DNA of 64,000 nt. It comes from Bacteroidota bacterium (GTDB lineage Bacteria; Bacteroidota; Bacteroidia; Chitinophagales; Chitinophagaceae). The DNA lies in NCBI GenBank assembly GCA_018268105.1, contig JAFDXG010000062.1, positions 1 through 64,000 on the forward strand, read 5' to 3'. The notes under the pieces are model-generated. The model saw nothing but the letters and a program-made list of their open reading frames with translations, had not been told where the DNA came from and did not search any database. Below, in pieces: positions 1 through 8,280 of this stretch; the stretch's first letter is position 1, and each line of letters opens with the position of its first letter. Position numbers and translations under genes: made by a program.

Positions 1-758
1 ATACCGTATTTCCAATTGGCAGTAATAATATTGAACCCTTTATAGAGATTGCGTATAGCCGGACAATCATTATAAGATAATATCCATCTATCTCTGTTCC
101 GAAGTATCCCGGCTAATCCTTCGTGGTTAAAATCTTTATGTGCATCGCCCTTTTTCCCATATAACATGTTTTTGATTAAATATGGCGGATCAAGATATGC
201 AAATGCATTCGGACGCTCTTCCAGGGATTGTTTATAATCGGCTTTTTTTACAGTAATATTAGGATTGTAAAATTCTCTGAGCCGTTCAATTGCAGTTTGT
301 GTGAATCTTGGGTGTCCCGGTGACATACCTCCCGATAAGGTAGAACCCGAAAAAGAGGAGCGATTGAGAACATAGTATACGGCAGCCCGTTCAAGTTTAG
401 TTTTAAAACCGGTTTGACTTTGCTGCAGTTCGTAAAATTTAGACCTGGACAATGGAAAGTGCTTTTCAACCACTTTTGCCAACTGCTCAGGTTGTGCTAA
501 AACACATTGCCAAAACTCTACAAGCGGAGAAAATACATCATAGCCAAATACTGTAGTTCCCTTAGCAGCTAATGCCAGTTCAATAGATCCGCCTCCGAGG
601 AATGGGGACAATAATATGGCAGGTTTTTCAGGAAAGTAACGGGTTATATATTCAACAGCTCTTGTTTTACCTCCGGGATAGCGTAGTAAAGGTCTTGAGC
701 TTAATTGCGCATCTGCTTTAATGAGGTTTTCATTTTGTAGTGATAAAGCCTCATCCAT
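1..758 (-). CDS. D12-class N6-adenine DNA methyltransferase (partial, C-terminus beyond window)
   Basis: The gene reads leftward from an ATG at 758 and runs off the left edge after about 252 codons with no stop. The protein has RYPGGK near residues 27-32, the AdoMet-binding FLGGGSIEL near residue 53 and the catalytic DPPY tetrad in its second half. These are the hallmarks of the Dam/D12 family, which transfers a methyl group from S-adenosylmethionine to N6 of adenine in DNA. No restriction endonuclease is visible on its right flank, so it may be an orphan methylase, although the left neighbour lies outside the window. The start gives a normal N-terminus just before the PGGK motif. The target site cannot be read from sequence. 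The family assignment is firm. Confidence 0.88.
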   Translation of the reverse strand, partial: MDEALSLQNENLIKADAQLSSRPLLRYPGGKTRAVEYITRYFPEKPAILLSPFLGGGSIELALAAKGTTVFGYDVFSPLVEFWQCVLAQPEQLAKVVEKHFPLSRSKFYELQQSQTGFKTKLERAAVYYVLNRSSFSGSTLSGGMSPGHPRFTQTAIERLREFYNPNITVKKADYKQSLEERPNAFAYLDPPYLIKNMLYGKKGDAHKDFNHEGLAGILRNRDRWILSYNDCPAIRNLYKGFNIITANWKYG

Positions 759-793
759 TAATTTTATTTTTACCCAATATAGGAAAACTAATT

Positions 794-1906
794 TTAAGCA
801 GCCGCGCCTTCTGGTAATTTATCACTCATATTTTGTACAGGTCTTTGTCCCAGTTGCTTCATAAAACGAAAATGTGATGCTATAGCAGATCCTAACGTGG
901 GGAAATTGTTATACAAAATCCCAAAATCATTACAGGTTTGCTCCACTATCTTACTGAGTGCAGGGTAGTGGATATGACTGATACGTGGAAACAAATGATG
1001 CTCTATCTGAAAATTAAGTCCTCCGGCAAACCAGGAAAGGATTTTGCTTTTTGCACCAAAGTCGGCAGTTGTTTTTACCTGGTGTATCGCCCATTCATTT
1101 TCTATCTTTTTGGGTTCAATACCGGCTACATCAAATTCAGCATGTTCTACAACATGTGCCAGTTGAAACACCAGTGCCAGGGTTAGTCCTAATACAAAAT
1201 GCATTACAAGAAAACCAACCAGCCAGGCTTCCCAGCCAACCACCATGATGGGCAGTACAATAGTAAAGCCTACATACAAAGCTTTCGAAACCCAGAACAC
1301 CAGATGTTCTTTAAAGTCCATAGGTTTTAAAGGAGTGGTATATACTTTTTTGGTAACATATTTAATATAGTCTGTAATAAACAGCAGAAACAGTGAAGTA
1401 AAACCATACAGAACAAACATGTAATAATGCTGGTACTTGTGAGGAGGATACCATTTTTGAGTAGAGCATTCCCGCATAAAGGGTTTATTGTTGATATCAT
1501 CATCAATGCCGTCAATATTAGTATAGGTATGGTGTACAATATTGTGTTTGAGCTTCCAGAAAAAAGCATTTCCCCCCAGTGCATTCATTGACAGCCCCAT
1601 AATGTCGTTTACCCATGTGCGAGACGAGTAGCATCCGTGACAGGCATCGTGCATGATATTAAAGCCAATACTTGCCAGGGTAAATCCAAATAACCCGCTT
1701 AATACCACACCCCAAAAAGGAGTAAGAGGAGCCAGCAGCAGAGCGGCATAGATCCCTATTGCTGCGGGGATAAGAATGATGGTTTTTTGGTATAATTTCC
1801 AGTTCCCGGTTTTCTTCAGGTTATTATCTGCAAAGTATTTATCTACACTCGCCTTTAAGGCATTGAAAAAAACTTTGTTCTTGTTGTTGAAGGTTACTTT
1901 GTACAT
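794..1906 (-). CDS. membrane fatty acid desaturase
   Basis: The 370-residue integral membrane di-iron desaturase has three histidine boxes: HDACH at 86-90, HNIVHH at 121-126 and QIEHH at 300-304. The Q-x-x-H-H form of the third box is typical of the front-end and linoleoyl-CoA desaturase-like subgroup (PF00487). Hydrophobic stretches around residues 42-85 and in the middle of the protein flank the boxes, as expected for an enzyme embedded in the inner membrane. It introduces a double bond into an acyl chain using O2 and reducing equivalents from a carrier that is not encoded nearby. Regiospecificity cannot be assigned. The ATG at 1906 is supported by a TACCTTTG promoter-like box 100 bp upstream. 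Membrane-fluidity adjustment is the likely role. Confidence 0.9.
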   Translation of the reverse strand: MYKVTFNNKNKVFFNALKASVDKYFADNNLKKTGNWKLYQKTIILIPAAIGIYAALLLAPLTPFWGVVLSGLFGFTLASIGFNIMHDACHGCYSSRTWVNDIMGLSMNALGGNAFFWKLKHNIVHHTYTNIDGIDDDINNKPFMRECSTQKWYPPHKYQHYYMFVLYGFTSLFLLFITDYIKYVTKKVYTTPLKPMDFKEHLVFWVSKALYVGFTIVLPIMVVGWEAWLVGFLVMHFVLGLTLALVFQLAHVVEHAEFDVAGIEPKKIENEWAIHQVKTTADFGAKSKILSWFAGGLNFQIEHHLFPRISHIHYPALSKIVEQTCNDFGILYNNFPTLGSAIASHFRFMKQLGQRPVQNMSDKLPEGAAA

Positions 1907-2005
1907 GTGTATACTTTTCTGTATGAGGATATGGCTTCCCCGTTATAGTTTGTTCAAATTTTTATTTTACCATTCAGGGTGAATAAAGTTCCTGTTAAAG
2001 GTGGG

Positions 2006-2013
2006 CAAAGGTA
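2006..2013 (-). promoter_or_regulatory. -7 box candidate for the desaturase gene
   Basis: On the minus strand this reads TACCTTTG, an exact match to the Bacteroidota TAnnTTTG element, 100 nt before the desaturase ATG. No clear TTG was found at -33, so the call rests on one box. Confidence 0.4.
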
Positions 2014-2037
2014 GTTATATTATACGGTTAATTCTGA

Positions 2038-2424
2038 TTAATTCATTTTAAAAGGTACAATCATGTCAAAAACAGGAATTTTAACTTCAAATTGTTTTTT
2101 TAGGCTGGTATTTTCCATAATATAGGTGCCATACATTTTCCCCATTTCAGTACGGAGGTTGCAGCCGCTTACATATTGGTATTGTTCACCTGAATTGATT
2201 TGAGGTTGTACCCCCACTACGCCTTCTCCCTCCACTTCTCTTTGGGTGCCATTACTGTCAAAAATATACCAGTGCCGCCTGAGCAAACGTACCGGGAAAG
2301 GATTGTTATTTTGTAGGGTAATGCGATAGGCAAACATAAATTCTCCATTAACGGGATTGCTGTAATCCGGCTGATAAAATGTCTCCACCGTTACAATTAC
2401 ACCTTCCGTTACTTTAGATGCCAT
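2038..2424 (-). CDS. apaG: ApaG family protein (DUF525)
   Basis: This 128-residue protein covers the whole ApaG domain (PF04379), a small fibronectin-III-like beta sandwich. Family-typical segments are FAYRITLQNNNPFPVRLLRR near residues 30-50, then RHWYIFDSNG, the glycine-rich GEGVVGVQPQI near residues 66-76, and GTY near 100. ApaG proteins are cytosolic and have been linked to cobalt/magnesium phenotypes and diadenosine tetraphosphate levels, but the biochemical role is not settled. The gene is divergent from icd, with about 150 bp between the starts, and has its own ATG at 2424. Length and order match the family, so the identity is firm even though the function is not. Confidence 0.9.
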   Translation of the reverse strand: MASKVTEGVIVTVETFYQPDYSNPVNGEFMFAYRITLQNNNPFPVRLLRRHWYIFDSNGTQREVEGEGVVGVQPQINSGEQYQYVSGCNLRTEMGKMYGTYIMENTSLKKQFEVKIPVFDMIVPFKMN

Positions 2425-2507
2425 TACCTTATGAAAGTTTGGAATAAAATTAGCGAAAACTATTGCAATTCACGATAAATTTCTCTTATAACAATTAAAA
2501 TGGCAAT

Positions 2508-2515
2508 TACCTTTG
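2508..2515 (+). promoter_or_regulatory. -7 box candidate for icd
   Basis: TACCTTTG matches TAnnTTTG exactly and lies 59 nt before the icd ATG at 2575. No convincing TTG is seen 19-23 nt upstream. The predicted leader would be about 50 nt and A/T-rich. Confidence 0.45.
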
Positions 2516-2574
2516 TTCCATAATATGCGTGATTTTCTTACTTCTCAATATTTAATATTAATAAAATTTAAAAA

Positions 2575-4026
2575 ATGAAGATAGCTGTTGCCAAAGGTGA
2601 TGGAATAGGCCCAGAAATAATGGATGCCGTTTTGAAGATTTTAGAAGCGAACAATGTTCCCCTGGAATATGAATTTGTAGAAATGGGTAAATGGGTATTT
2701 GACAAAGGATTCTCCAATGGAATGACCCCTGAGGCCAAAGTAGCTATTGAATCTCTTGGCCTGCTTTTTAAAGGACCAATGGAAACCCCTAAAGGCAAGG
2801 GAGTTAAAAGTGTAAATGTTACAGCACGCAAAACCTGGAATACTTATGCCAACAAAAGGGTCTTTCAGTCGCTGCACGGAGTAGATACAGTTTTTTCAAA
2901 AGCAGGTATTCCCATTGATATAACTGTGGTCAGAGAAAATATTGAAGATACTTATGGAGGGATAGAACACATGCTTACTCATGATGTGGCGCTTAGTCGC
3001 AGGTTTATCACCAGACCCGGGAGTTTGCAGGTCATCCGCTATGCTTTCCAAATGGCAAAACAAAAAAAAGCAAAGCGCATCAGTTGCGGGCATAAAGCCA
3101 ATATTATGAAAATAACCGATGGTCTCTTTCTCGAATGTTTTTATGAAGTTGCCAAAGAGTTTCCTGAGCTGAAGGCCGATGATATTATTGTAGATGACCT
3201 GTGTATGAAACTGGTAACAAAACCAGACACTTTTGATGTGGTGGTGCTTACCAATTTGCAGGGCGATATAGTGTCCGACCTGTGTGCTGGTCTGGTAGGC
3301 GGATTGGGATTTGCCCCTTCAGCCAATATTGGTGACCATATATCTATTTTTGAAGCAGTACACGGCACAGCTCCCGATATTGCTGGTAAAAATATTGCCA
3401 ATCCCACCGCGTTGTTATTAAGCGGTATATCTATGCTGCAGCATGTGGGACTTACAGAGAATGCGGCAATAATAGAAAATGCCTTACTATATACGCTTGA
3501 AAGCGGCGTGCATACCGGTGATTTTGGTGATAAAGCCATTAAACCTGTAAATACTACAGAATTTGCAGAAACTATTATCAGCAATTTTGGCAAACAACCC
3601 AACTTCAATCCAAAGCCTGTAGTACCCAATAAGCCGGGTACTCCCACACCATTCAAATTACGGCAAAATGCAATGATGGAATCTGCTGAGTTGGGAAATG
3701 AAGATATTGTTGGGGTAGACCTTTTTATAGAAAGCAATGAACAGCCCCTCACTATTGCTACACGATGCCAGCGCCATGCCGGGGTTAAATTCAAACTGGT
3801 GAATATTAGTAACCGGGGCACACAGGTTTGGCCAACGGGTTCTGTATATACCAATCTGGTAAACTTATATAATGTGCGTTTTGAATCGCTTGACGGCGAA
3901 CCGCTCAATCAGCAGGATGTGCTTGGCTTATATGTAAGTCTTAGCGGTAATTTTAAAATATGTTCCTCAGAATTGTTGAATAGCTGGGGCGAGAAGAGAG
4001 GGTATAGCCTGGCACAGGGGCAATAG
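2575..4026 (+). CDS. icd: isocitrate dehydrogenase, long form with C-terminal extension
   Basis: The 483-residue protein oxidatively decarboxylates isocitrate to 2-oxoglutarate in the TCA cycle. The catalytic domain (PF00180) carries VVRENIEDTYGG at 118-129 for substrate binding, the GHKANIMK lysine K174, and metal-binding aspartates in QGDIVSDL at 229-236. The NAD(P) loop reads HGTAPDIAGKNIANP at 263-277. Residues D268, I269 and A275 stand where E. coli Icd has Lys344, Tyr345 and Val351, which make NADP contacts. Asp/Ile/Ala at these sites are known to favour NAD, so the enzyme may be NAD-dependent (inference). About 140 residues follow the catalytic core, as in the long Thermus-type enzymes. 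A stem-loop directly downstream ends the transcript. Confidence 0.93.
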   Translation: MKIAVAKGDGIGPEIMDAVLKILEANNVPLEYEFVEMGKWVFDKGFSNGMTPEAKVAIESLGLLFKGPMETPKGKGVKSVNVTARKTWNTYANKRVFQSLHGVDTVFSKAGIPIDITVVRENIEDTYGGIEHMLTHDVALSRRFITRPGSLQVIRYAFQMAKQKKAKRISCGHKANIMKITDGLFLECFYEVAKEFPELKADDIIVDDLCMKLVTKPDTFDVVVLTNLQGDIVSDLCAGLVGGLGFAPSANIGDHISIFEAVHGTAPDIAGKNIANPTALLLSGISMLQHVGLTENAAIIENALLYTLESGVHTGDFGDKAIKPVNTTEFAETIISNFGKQPNFNPKPVVPNKPGTPTPFKLRQNAMMESAELGNEDIVGVDLFIESNEQPLTIATRCQRHAGVKFKLVNISNRGTQVWPTGSVYTNLVNLYNVRFESLDGEPLNQQDVLGLYVSLSGNFKICSSELLNSWGEKRGYSLAQGQ

Positions 4027-4052
4027 AGATTTTTTGTTCTTTTAAAAAGTAT

Positions 4053-4078
4053 AAGGGCGGGTTTAATTTCCCGCCCTT
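4053..4078 (+). terminator. stem-loop terminator after icd
   Basis: A perfect 9-bp stem, AAGGGCGGG with CCCGCCCTT, closes an 8-nt loop 27 bp after the icd stop. Only a loose T-rich stretch follows (GTTATTTC), so it is a G/C-strong but U-poor terminator. Confidence 0.65.
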
Positions 4079-4254
4079 GTTATTTCATGTTTGCTTACCT
4101 GTTATCAAAACCTGTTTTAATGTTAAACAAGGTTAATATATTTCTCTACAATCCTTTACTGTACTGTATTTCAGAAGCCGGATTCTTTTTCTGCTTAAAC
4201 TATTAAAATTATCTGTAGTCAATTGTAATTATGAATTCACTAAATAATATACAC

Positions 4255-4917
4255 ATGAAAAGAATGACATTGGTGCTACTTGCACTGGCAATTAGTTTGG
4301 GTATTGTGCAGGCACAGGAAAAATCAACTCTTTCTCCTAAAGAACAGGGAAAGCAGTTTCAGGGACAACATAGCAAACCCGGAGTAAGGCATCGCAATGA
4401 GGCGATGTATTATAAAAAGCTAAATCTCTCTGCCGATCAGCAGCAACAGATGAAAAGCATCAATGAAGCATTTCATGCCAAAATATCTGATTTGCGTAAA
4501 CAAGAAGCCACCATCACTGTAAAGGAGTATAAGGAACAAATGAAAGCGATTGGCAAAGAAAGGCATGAAAGTCTGCAAGCCTTACTGACTCCGGATCAGA
4601 AGCAACAACTTGCAACAATGAAAGCGGACACAAAAAAAAGATTTGACGCAAGATCGGAGCACCGAATGGAAAACATGAAAAAGAATCTGCAATTGACAGA
4701 TGATCAATCAGCCAAAATGCATGCACTCAGAACCGAAACAGAATCAAAAATCAAAATCATACGCGAAGATCAGTCTTTAACAGACGAGCAGAAGAAAGCA
4801 CAGGTAATGGCTGCTTTAAAAAAGCAACACGAAGAAATGAACAGCCTCCTAACACCTGAGCAGATTAAGAAGAAGGAAATGCTAAGGCCAAAACACATTC
4901 AGAAAGGAGCCCGTTAA
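4255..4917 (+). CDS. Spy/CpxP-like periplasmic protein with LTxxQ motifs
   Basis: The 220-residue exported protein begins MKRMTLVLLALAISLG with a signal peptide likely cut after VQA. An in-frame ATG 24 bp upstream exists, but it would put polar residues before the signal. The mature part is highly charged, Lys/Gln/Glu-rich and predicted helical. It repeats the LTxxQ pattern: LSADQ, LTPDQ, LTDDQ and LTPEQ. That pattern is shared with the Spy/CpxP periplasmic chaperone and stress-sensor family. The repeat of two halves of about 80 residues suggests an internal duplication. It lies alone between icd and a convergent transporter and ends at a strong terminator. A chaperone or metal-stress role is inferred from the family only. 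Confidence 0.75.
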   Translation: MKRMTLVLLALAISLGIVQAQEKSTLSPKEQGKQFQGQHSKPGVRHRNEAMYYKKLNLSADQQQQMKSINEAFHAKISDLRKQEATITVKEYKEQMKAIGKERHESLQALLTPDQKQQLATMKADTKKRFDARSEHRMENMKKNLQLTDDQSAKMHALRTETESKIKIIREDQSLTDEQKKAQVMAALKKQHEEMNSLLTPEQIKKKEMLRPKHIQKGAR

Positions 4918-4945
4918 AATAAAGTTGGGACGGAGGATTAAGATT

Positions 4946-4970
4946 GCCGGCGCATGTGCGCCGGCTTTTA
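4946..4970 (+). terminator. bidirectional terminator between spy-like gene and POT transporter
   Basis: GCCGGCGC and GCGCCGGC form a perfect 8-bp stem with an ATGT loop, followed by TTTTA. It sits 29 bp after the plus-strand stop and just before the stop of the convergent minus-strand gene. Confidence 0.75.
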
Positions 4971-4976
4971 CAAATA

Positions 4977-6638
4977 TTATACTGACCCCGTCTTTTCTTT
5001 AACCACAGCATCTAACGATTTTAATCTCATAAAAATTAATAACCCACCCAGTATAGCAGCAACCGCAATTATTCCGAAAAACAATTTTTTATCGGGAAAA
5101 CTGTCCCAAAAGCTGGCCATTACACCGGCTACTTTCCCTCCCAGGGAGGTAGATAAGAGCCATCCTCCCATCATCAATGCTGTTAACCGTGCAGGCGCCA
5201 GCTTGGATACCAGGGATAACCCGATGGGACTGAGGCAGATTTCGCTGACGGTAAACACACCATAAGTAGCTACCAGCCACCCCGGAGAAGTTTTATGCGT
5301 ATATATACTTGGTACTGACATGATGGCTAAAACCATAATCAATGCACTTAGCCCGGAAATAATCAGTGCATATCCGAATTTTGCAGAAGTAGAAGGCTCC
5401 TTATGACGCTTGCGCAGAAAGGAAAAAAATGCCACCAGCAATGGAGTAAGTGCAACAATAAAAAAAGGATTAATTGACTGAAATAATTCAGTATTCATCA
5501 GGTTGAGATTCTGTTGGGGACCGGGCCATTGGTCTTTGGGTAAATTATCAAAGTAGGGGTCAGGCCCCTGTACCATCTCAGGATTGCCTGATTTGTCGGT
5601 AACCGTGCGCATATATTCATCCAGCTTAAATGTTTCTCTTGGAGTTGTATTTACTTTTTGAAGCATATCCAGTTTCCCTGCAAAATTTTCTACAGCAGGA
5701 GATACCTGCCGGTCGGTATAGCTCTGTGCCCAGATGGTTAACCCGGTGGAATTTTGATTATAAATTGTCCAGAAAATGATGGATATCGCAAAGATGAATA
5801 ATAATGAACCAATACTTTTTTTATCTTCTTTATTGCCGGTTCGCCATAGGTTCACATAAAAATAAATAACTGGTAAACAAGCAAAAATAAAAGCGTCATT
5901 GGAGTCAGAACCAAAATAATTTCCAGGTAATACCCACCCGATAACCGCAAATATGATCATTGGAAGAAAGACCGACAGGAAAATTTTTGAGATGGGCATA
6001 TCTCCGGCTTGCATTGGTCTTTTTACATCAGCATGCCTTATATGTTTTAAACCAAAAGACAACCAGATTAACCCGATGATCAGTCCTATACCAGCCGCTG
6101 CAAATGCATAACCCCAGCCATAATTATTTCGGAGGTATGCTGCAACAAAATTGCATACTAATGCACCAATATTGATGCCCATATAAAAAATATTGTAGGC
6201 TGAATCTTTTAATGGTTTTAGTTCTTCTTTGTTATAGATATTACCAAGCAGTGTGCTGATATTGGGTTTAAAAAAGCCATTGCCGATAATTATCAGTGAC
6301 AGTGAAATATACATAGCCAAATTACCGGGAAGTGATAAACCCATGTAGCCTGCTGCCATTAGACTACCACCAACAAAGATTGATTTTATATATCCCAGGT
6401 ATCTGTCGGCTATTAGTCCCCCTATAAATGGAGTGAGATATACCAAAGCAATAAACGACCCTACTACATCAGCTCCTATTTTATTGCTATACCCTTTGCC
6501 ACCTGTTTGGTTATCGGTTAAGTATAAAAATAAAATTCCCACCATCAGGTAATATCCAAACCGTTCCCACATTTCAGTAAAAAAAAGTACCGCTAAACCC
6601 CTGGGATGGTGCGTTTTGGCTGATGTTTTTTGATTCAT
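4977..6638 (-). CDS. POT/PTR family proton-dependent peptide transporter
   Basis: The 553-residue major-facilitator protein imports di- and tripeptides with protons across the inner membrane. The N-terminus has FFTEMWERFGYY near residues 19-30, the POT signature with the ExxER-type motif used in proton coupling. It is followed by a long string of hydrophobic helices, GNGFFKPNIS near residue 120 and NIFYMGINIGALV near residues 148-160. About 12-14 transmembrane segments are expected. A hydrophilic insert near residues 310-380 is typical of bacterial members such as DtpT. The start ATG at 6638 directly precedes the conserved helix 1. It is a single-gene unit facing the Spy-like gene. Confidence 0.92.
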   Translation of the reverse strand: MNQKTSAKTHHPRGLAVLFFTEMWERFGYYLMVGILFLYLTDNQTGGKGYSNKIGADVVGSFIALVYLTPFIGGLIADRYLGYIKSIFVGGSLMAAGYMGLSLPGNLAMYISLSLIIIGNGFFKPNISTLLGNIYNKEELKPLKDSAYNIFYMGINIGALVCNFVAAYLRNNYGWGYAFAAAGIGLIIGLIWLSFGLKHIRHADVKRPMQAGDMPISKIFLSVFLPMIIFAVIGWVLPGNYFGSDSNDAFIFACLPVIYFYVNLWRTGNKEDKKSIGSLLFIFAISIIFWTIYNQNSTGLTIWAQSYTDRQVSPAVENFAGKLDMLQKVNTTPRETFKLDEYMRTVTDKSGNPEMVQGPDPYFDNLPKDQWPGPQQNLNLMNTELFQSINPFFIVALTPLLVAFFSFLRKRHKEPSTSAKFGYALIISGLSALIMVLAIMSVPSIYTHKTSPGWLVATYGVFTVSEICLSPIGLSLVSKLAPARLTALMMGGWLLSTSLGGKVAGVMASFWDSFPDKKLFFGIIAVAAILGGLLIFMRLKSLDAVVKEKTGSV

Positions 6639-6819
6639 ATTTTTAATTTGAATAAACGATTTATGAATCCTGAAATTAAAGATTATTTAATAATCGGGGA
6701 GTTCAAATGTATAGCTCAGGACAATTGCTTTAAGATTCAAGTTTATTATGTTTTTCTGTCATATATATAAATAACAGGACTCAAAGGTGTTTCTTCCTTA
6801 TTTTCGCAGCGCATTATTA

Positions 6820-6827
6820 TAAGTTTG
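6820..6827 (+). promoter_or_regulatory. -7 box 5 nt before the purD start codon
   Basis: TAAGTTTG is an exact TAnnTTTG match ending 5 nt before the purD ATG at 6833. Transcription would begin at or next to the start codon, so the mRNA may be leaderless. No -33 TTG is evident. Confidence 0.4.
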
Positions 6828-6832
6828 TTTTT

Positions 6833-8113
6833 ATGAATATCTTTTTATTAGGAAGCGGTGGTCGTGAACATGCCCTTGCCTGGAAAATCAGCCAAAGTAC
6901 ACTATGTAGCCGGTTGTTTATAGCTCCCGGCAATCCGGGTACCGCCCTATGTGGTATAAATATTGATATATCAGTCACCGACTTTGAGGCAATAAAAAAG
7001 TGCTGTATAGAAAATGCAATTGATATGCTGCTGGTAGGTCCGGAAGAGCCACTGGTAAAGGGTGTGCAGGATTTCTTTAAGTCTGATAAATCTTTACAGC
7101 ATATTGCTGTTATTGGCCCTTCGCAACAGGCAGCACTGCTTGAAGGAAGTAAGGCTTTTGCGAAATCATTTATGCAGCGCAACAATATTCCTACTGCTGC
7201 CTATCGCGAATTTAATGGGGAAAATTATGAGGATGGGATTGCCTATCTGCAGACCCATGCCCTACCTATAGTATTAAAAGCAGACGGGCTTGCTGCGGGG
7301 AAAGGAGTAATCATTTGCCAAAATCATGTAGAAGCTATTGCAGAGTTTGAACTGATGATTCAGCAGGCGAAATTTGGCGAGGCTGGCAGGAAGGTAGTTG
7401 TTGAGGACTTTTTATCAGGGATAGAGATGAGTCTTTTTGTGCTGACGGATGGCGAGCACTGGGTATTGCTTCCAGAAGCAAAGGATTATAAACGTATAGG
7501 TGAGGGGGACAAAGGATTGAATACAGGGGGTATGGGTGCCATTAGCCCGGTGCCCTTTGCCAATGAAACCTTTATGCAAAAGGCGATTGAACGTATTGTA
7601 ATACCTACCATTGAAGGAATTAAACGGGAAAAGCTCGACTACTGCGGATTTATATTTATAGGTCTGATAAATGTAAATGATGATCCTTATGTAATTGAGT
7701 ACAATTGCCGGATGGGTGACCCGGAGACGGAAGTAGTAATGCCAAGACTGAAAAATGATATTGTAGCATTGCTGCTTGCTGCGTCACAAAAAAAGCTGGA
7801 TGAGGTGAAAATTGAAACAGACGACAGAACAGCAGTAACAGTGGTGGCTGTAAGTGGTGGTTATCCCGGCGAGTATCAAAAAGGTCTGCCTATTGATGGT
7901 CTGGATCTTTTGCAGGAGGAAGATGCTATTGTCTTTCATTCTGGTACAAAGCAGGAAAATGAAACCATTGTAACCGGTGGCGGAAGGGTATTAACGGTAA
8001 CCTCATTTGGCCATAGTATCAAAGACGCTGCTGAAAAGTCAAAAGCGATCCTGGAAGTAATCAGCTTTGATGGTATGTATTTTCGCAAAGATATAGGCTA
8101 CGAATTCTACTGA
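6833..8113 (+). CDS. purD: phosphoribosylamine-glycine ligase
   Basis: This 426-residue GARS enzyme joins glycine to 5-phosphoribosylamine with ATP, the second step of de novo purine synthesis in the cytosol. The N-terminal domain opens MNIFLLGSGGREHALAWK, the family signature. The ATP-grasp domain follows with LKADGLAAGKGVI near residues 148-160, EDFLSGIEMSLF near 193-204 and GGMGAISPVP near 232-241. The metal-site motif EYNCRMGDPETE lies near residues 289-300. The length is standard. It is a single gene, not clustered with other pur genes here. A TAnnTTTG box sits immediately upstream of the ATG. Confidence 0.96.
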   Translation: MNIFLLGSGGREHALAWKISQSTLCSRLFIAPGNPGTALCGINIDISVTDFEAIKKCCIENAIDMLLVGPEEPLVKGVQDFFKSDKSLQHIAVIGPSQQAALLEGSKAFAKSFMQRNNIPTAAYREFNGENYEDGIAYLQTHALPIVLKADGLAAGKGVIICQNHVEAIAEFELMIQQAKFGEAGRKVVVEDFLSGIEMSLFVLTDGEHWVLLPEAKDYKRIGEGDKGLNTGGMGAISPVPFANETFMQKAIERIVIPTIEGIKREKLDYCGFIFIGLINVNDDPYVIEYNCRMGDPETEVVMPRLKNDIVALLLAASQKKLDEVKIETDDRTAVTVVAVSGGYPGEYQKGLPIDGLDLLQEEDAIVFHSGTKQENETIVTGGGRVLTVTSFGHSIKDAAEKSKAILEVISFDGMYFRKDIGYEFY

Positions 8114-8212
8114 GAAGTTGTAACCGGGCAATACAGTGAAGAGAAAACGGGAAGGTTATAATATTCAAAAAATTTATTTTCCTCAAAGTCAATAAAAATC
8201 AAGGTTTTGCCG

Positions 8213-8242
8213 TTGTATTTCAAATTATTTACAACAACTTTG
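8213..8242 (+). promoter_or_regulatory. promoter of the mre operon
   Basis: TTG at 8213-8215 is followed after exactly 19 nt by CAACTTTG at 8235-8242, one mismatch from TAnnTTTG. Spacing and sequence fit the Bacteroidota housekeeping promoter. The mreB ATG is 39 nt downstream. Confidence 0.6.
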
Positions 8243-8280
8243 CAAACATTATTTAAGAAAAATACTCTCCAATATCAATT

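Noticed and set aside
1..758. Restriction-modification or defence island at the left edge
   Set aside because: Only the methylase edge is visible and the genes to its right are ordinary housekeeping genes.
3141..3908. 255-codon ORF antisense to icd
   Set aside because: It is a shadow of a strongly supported gene; its composition (Ser/Pro/Thr-rich) is typical of antisense frames.
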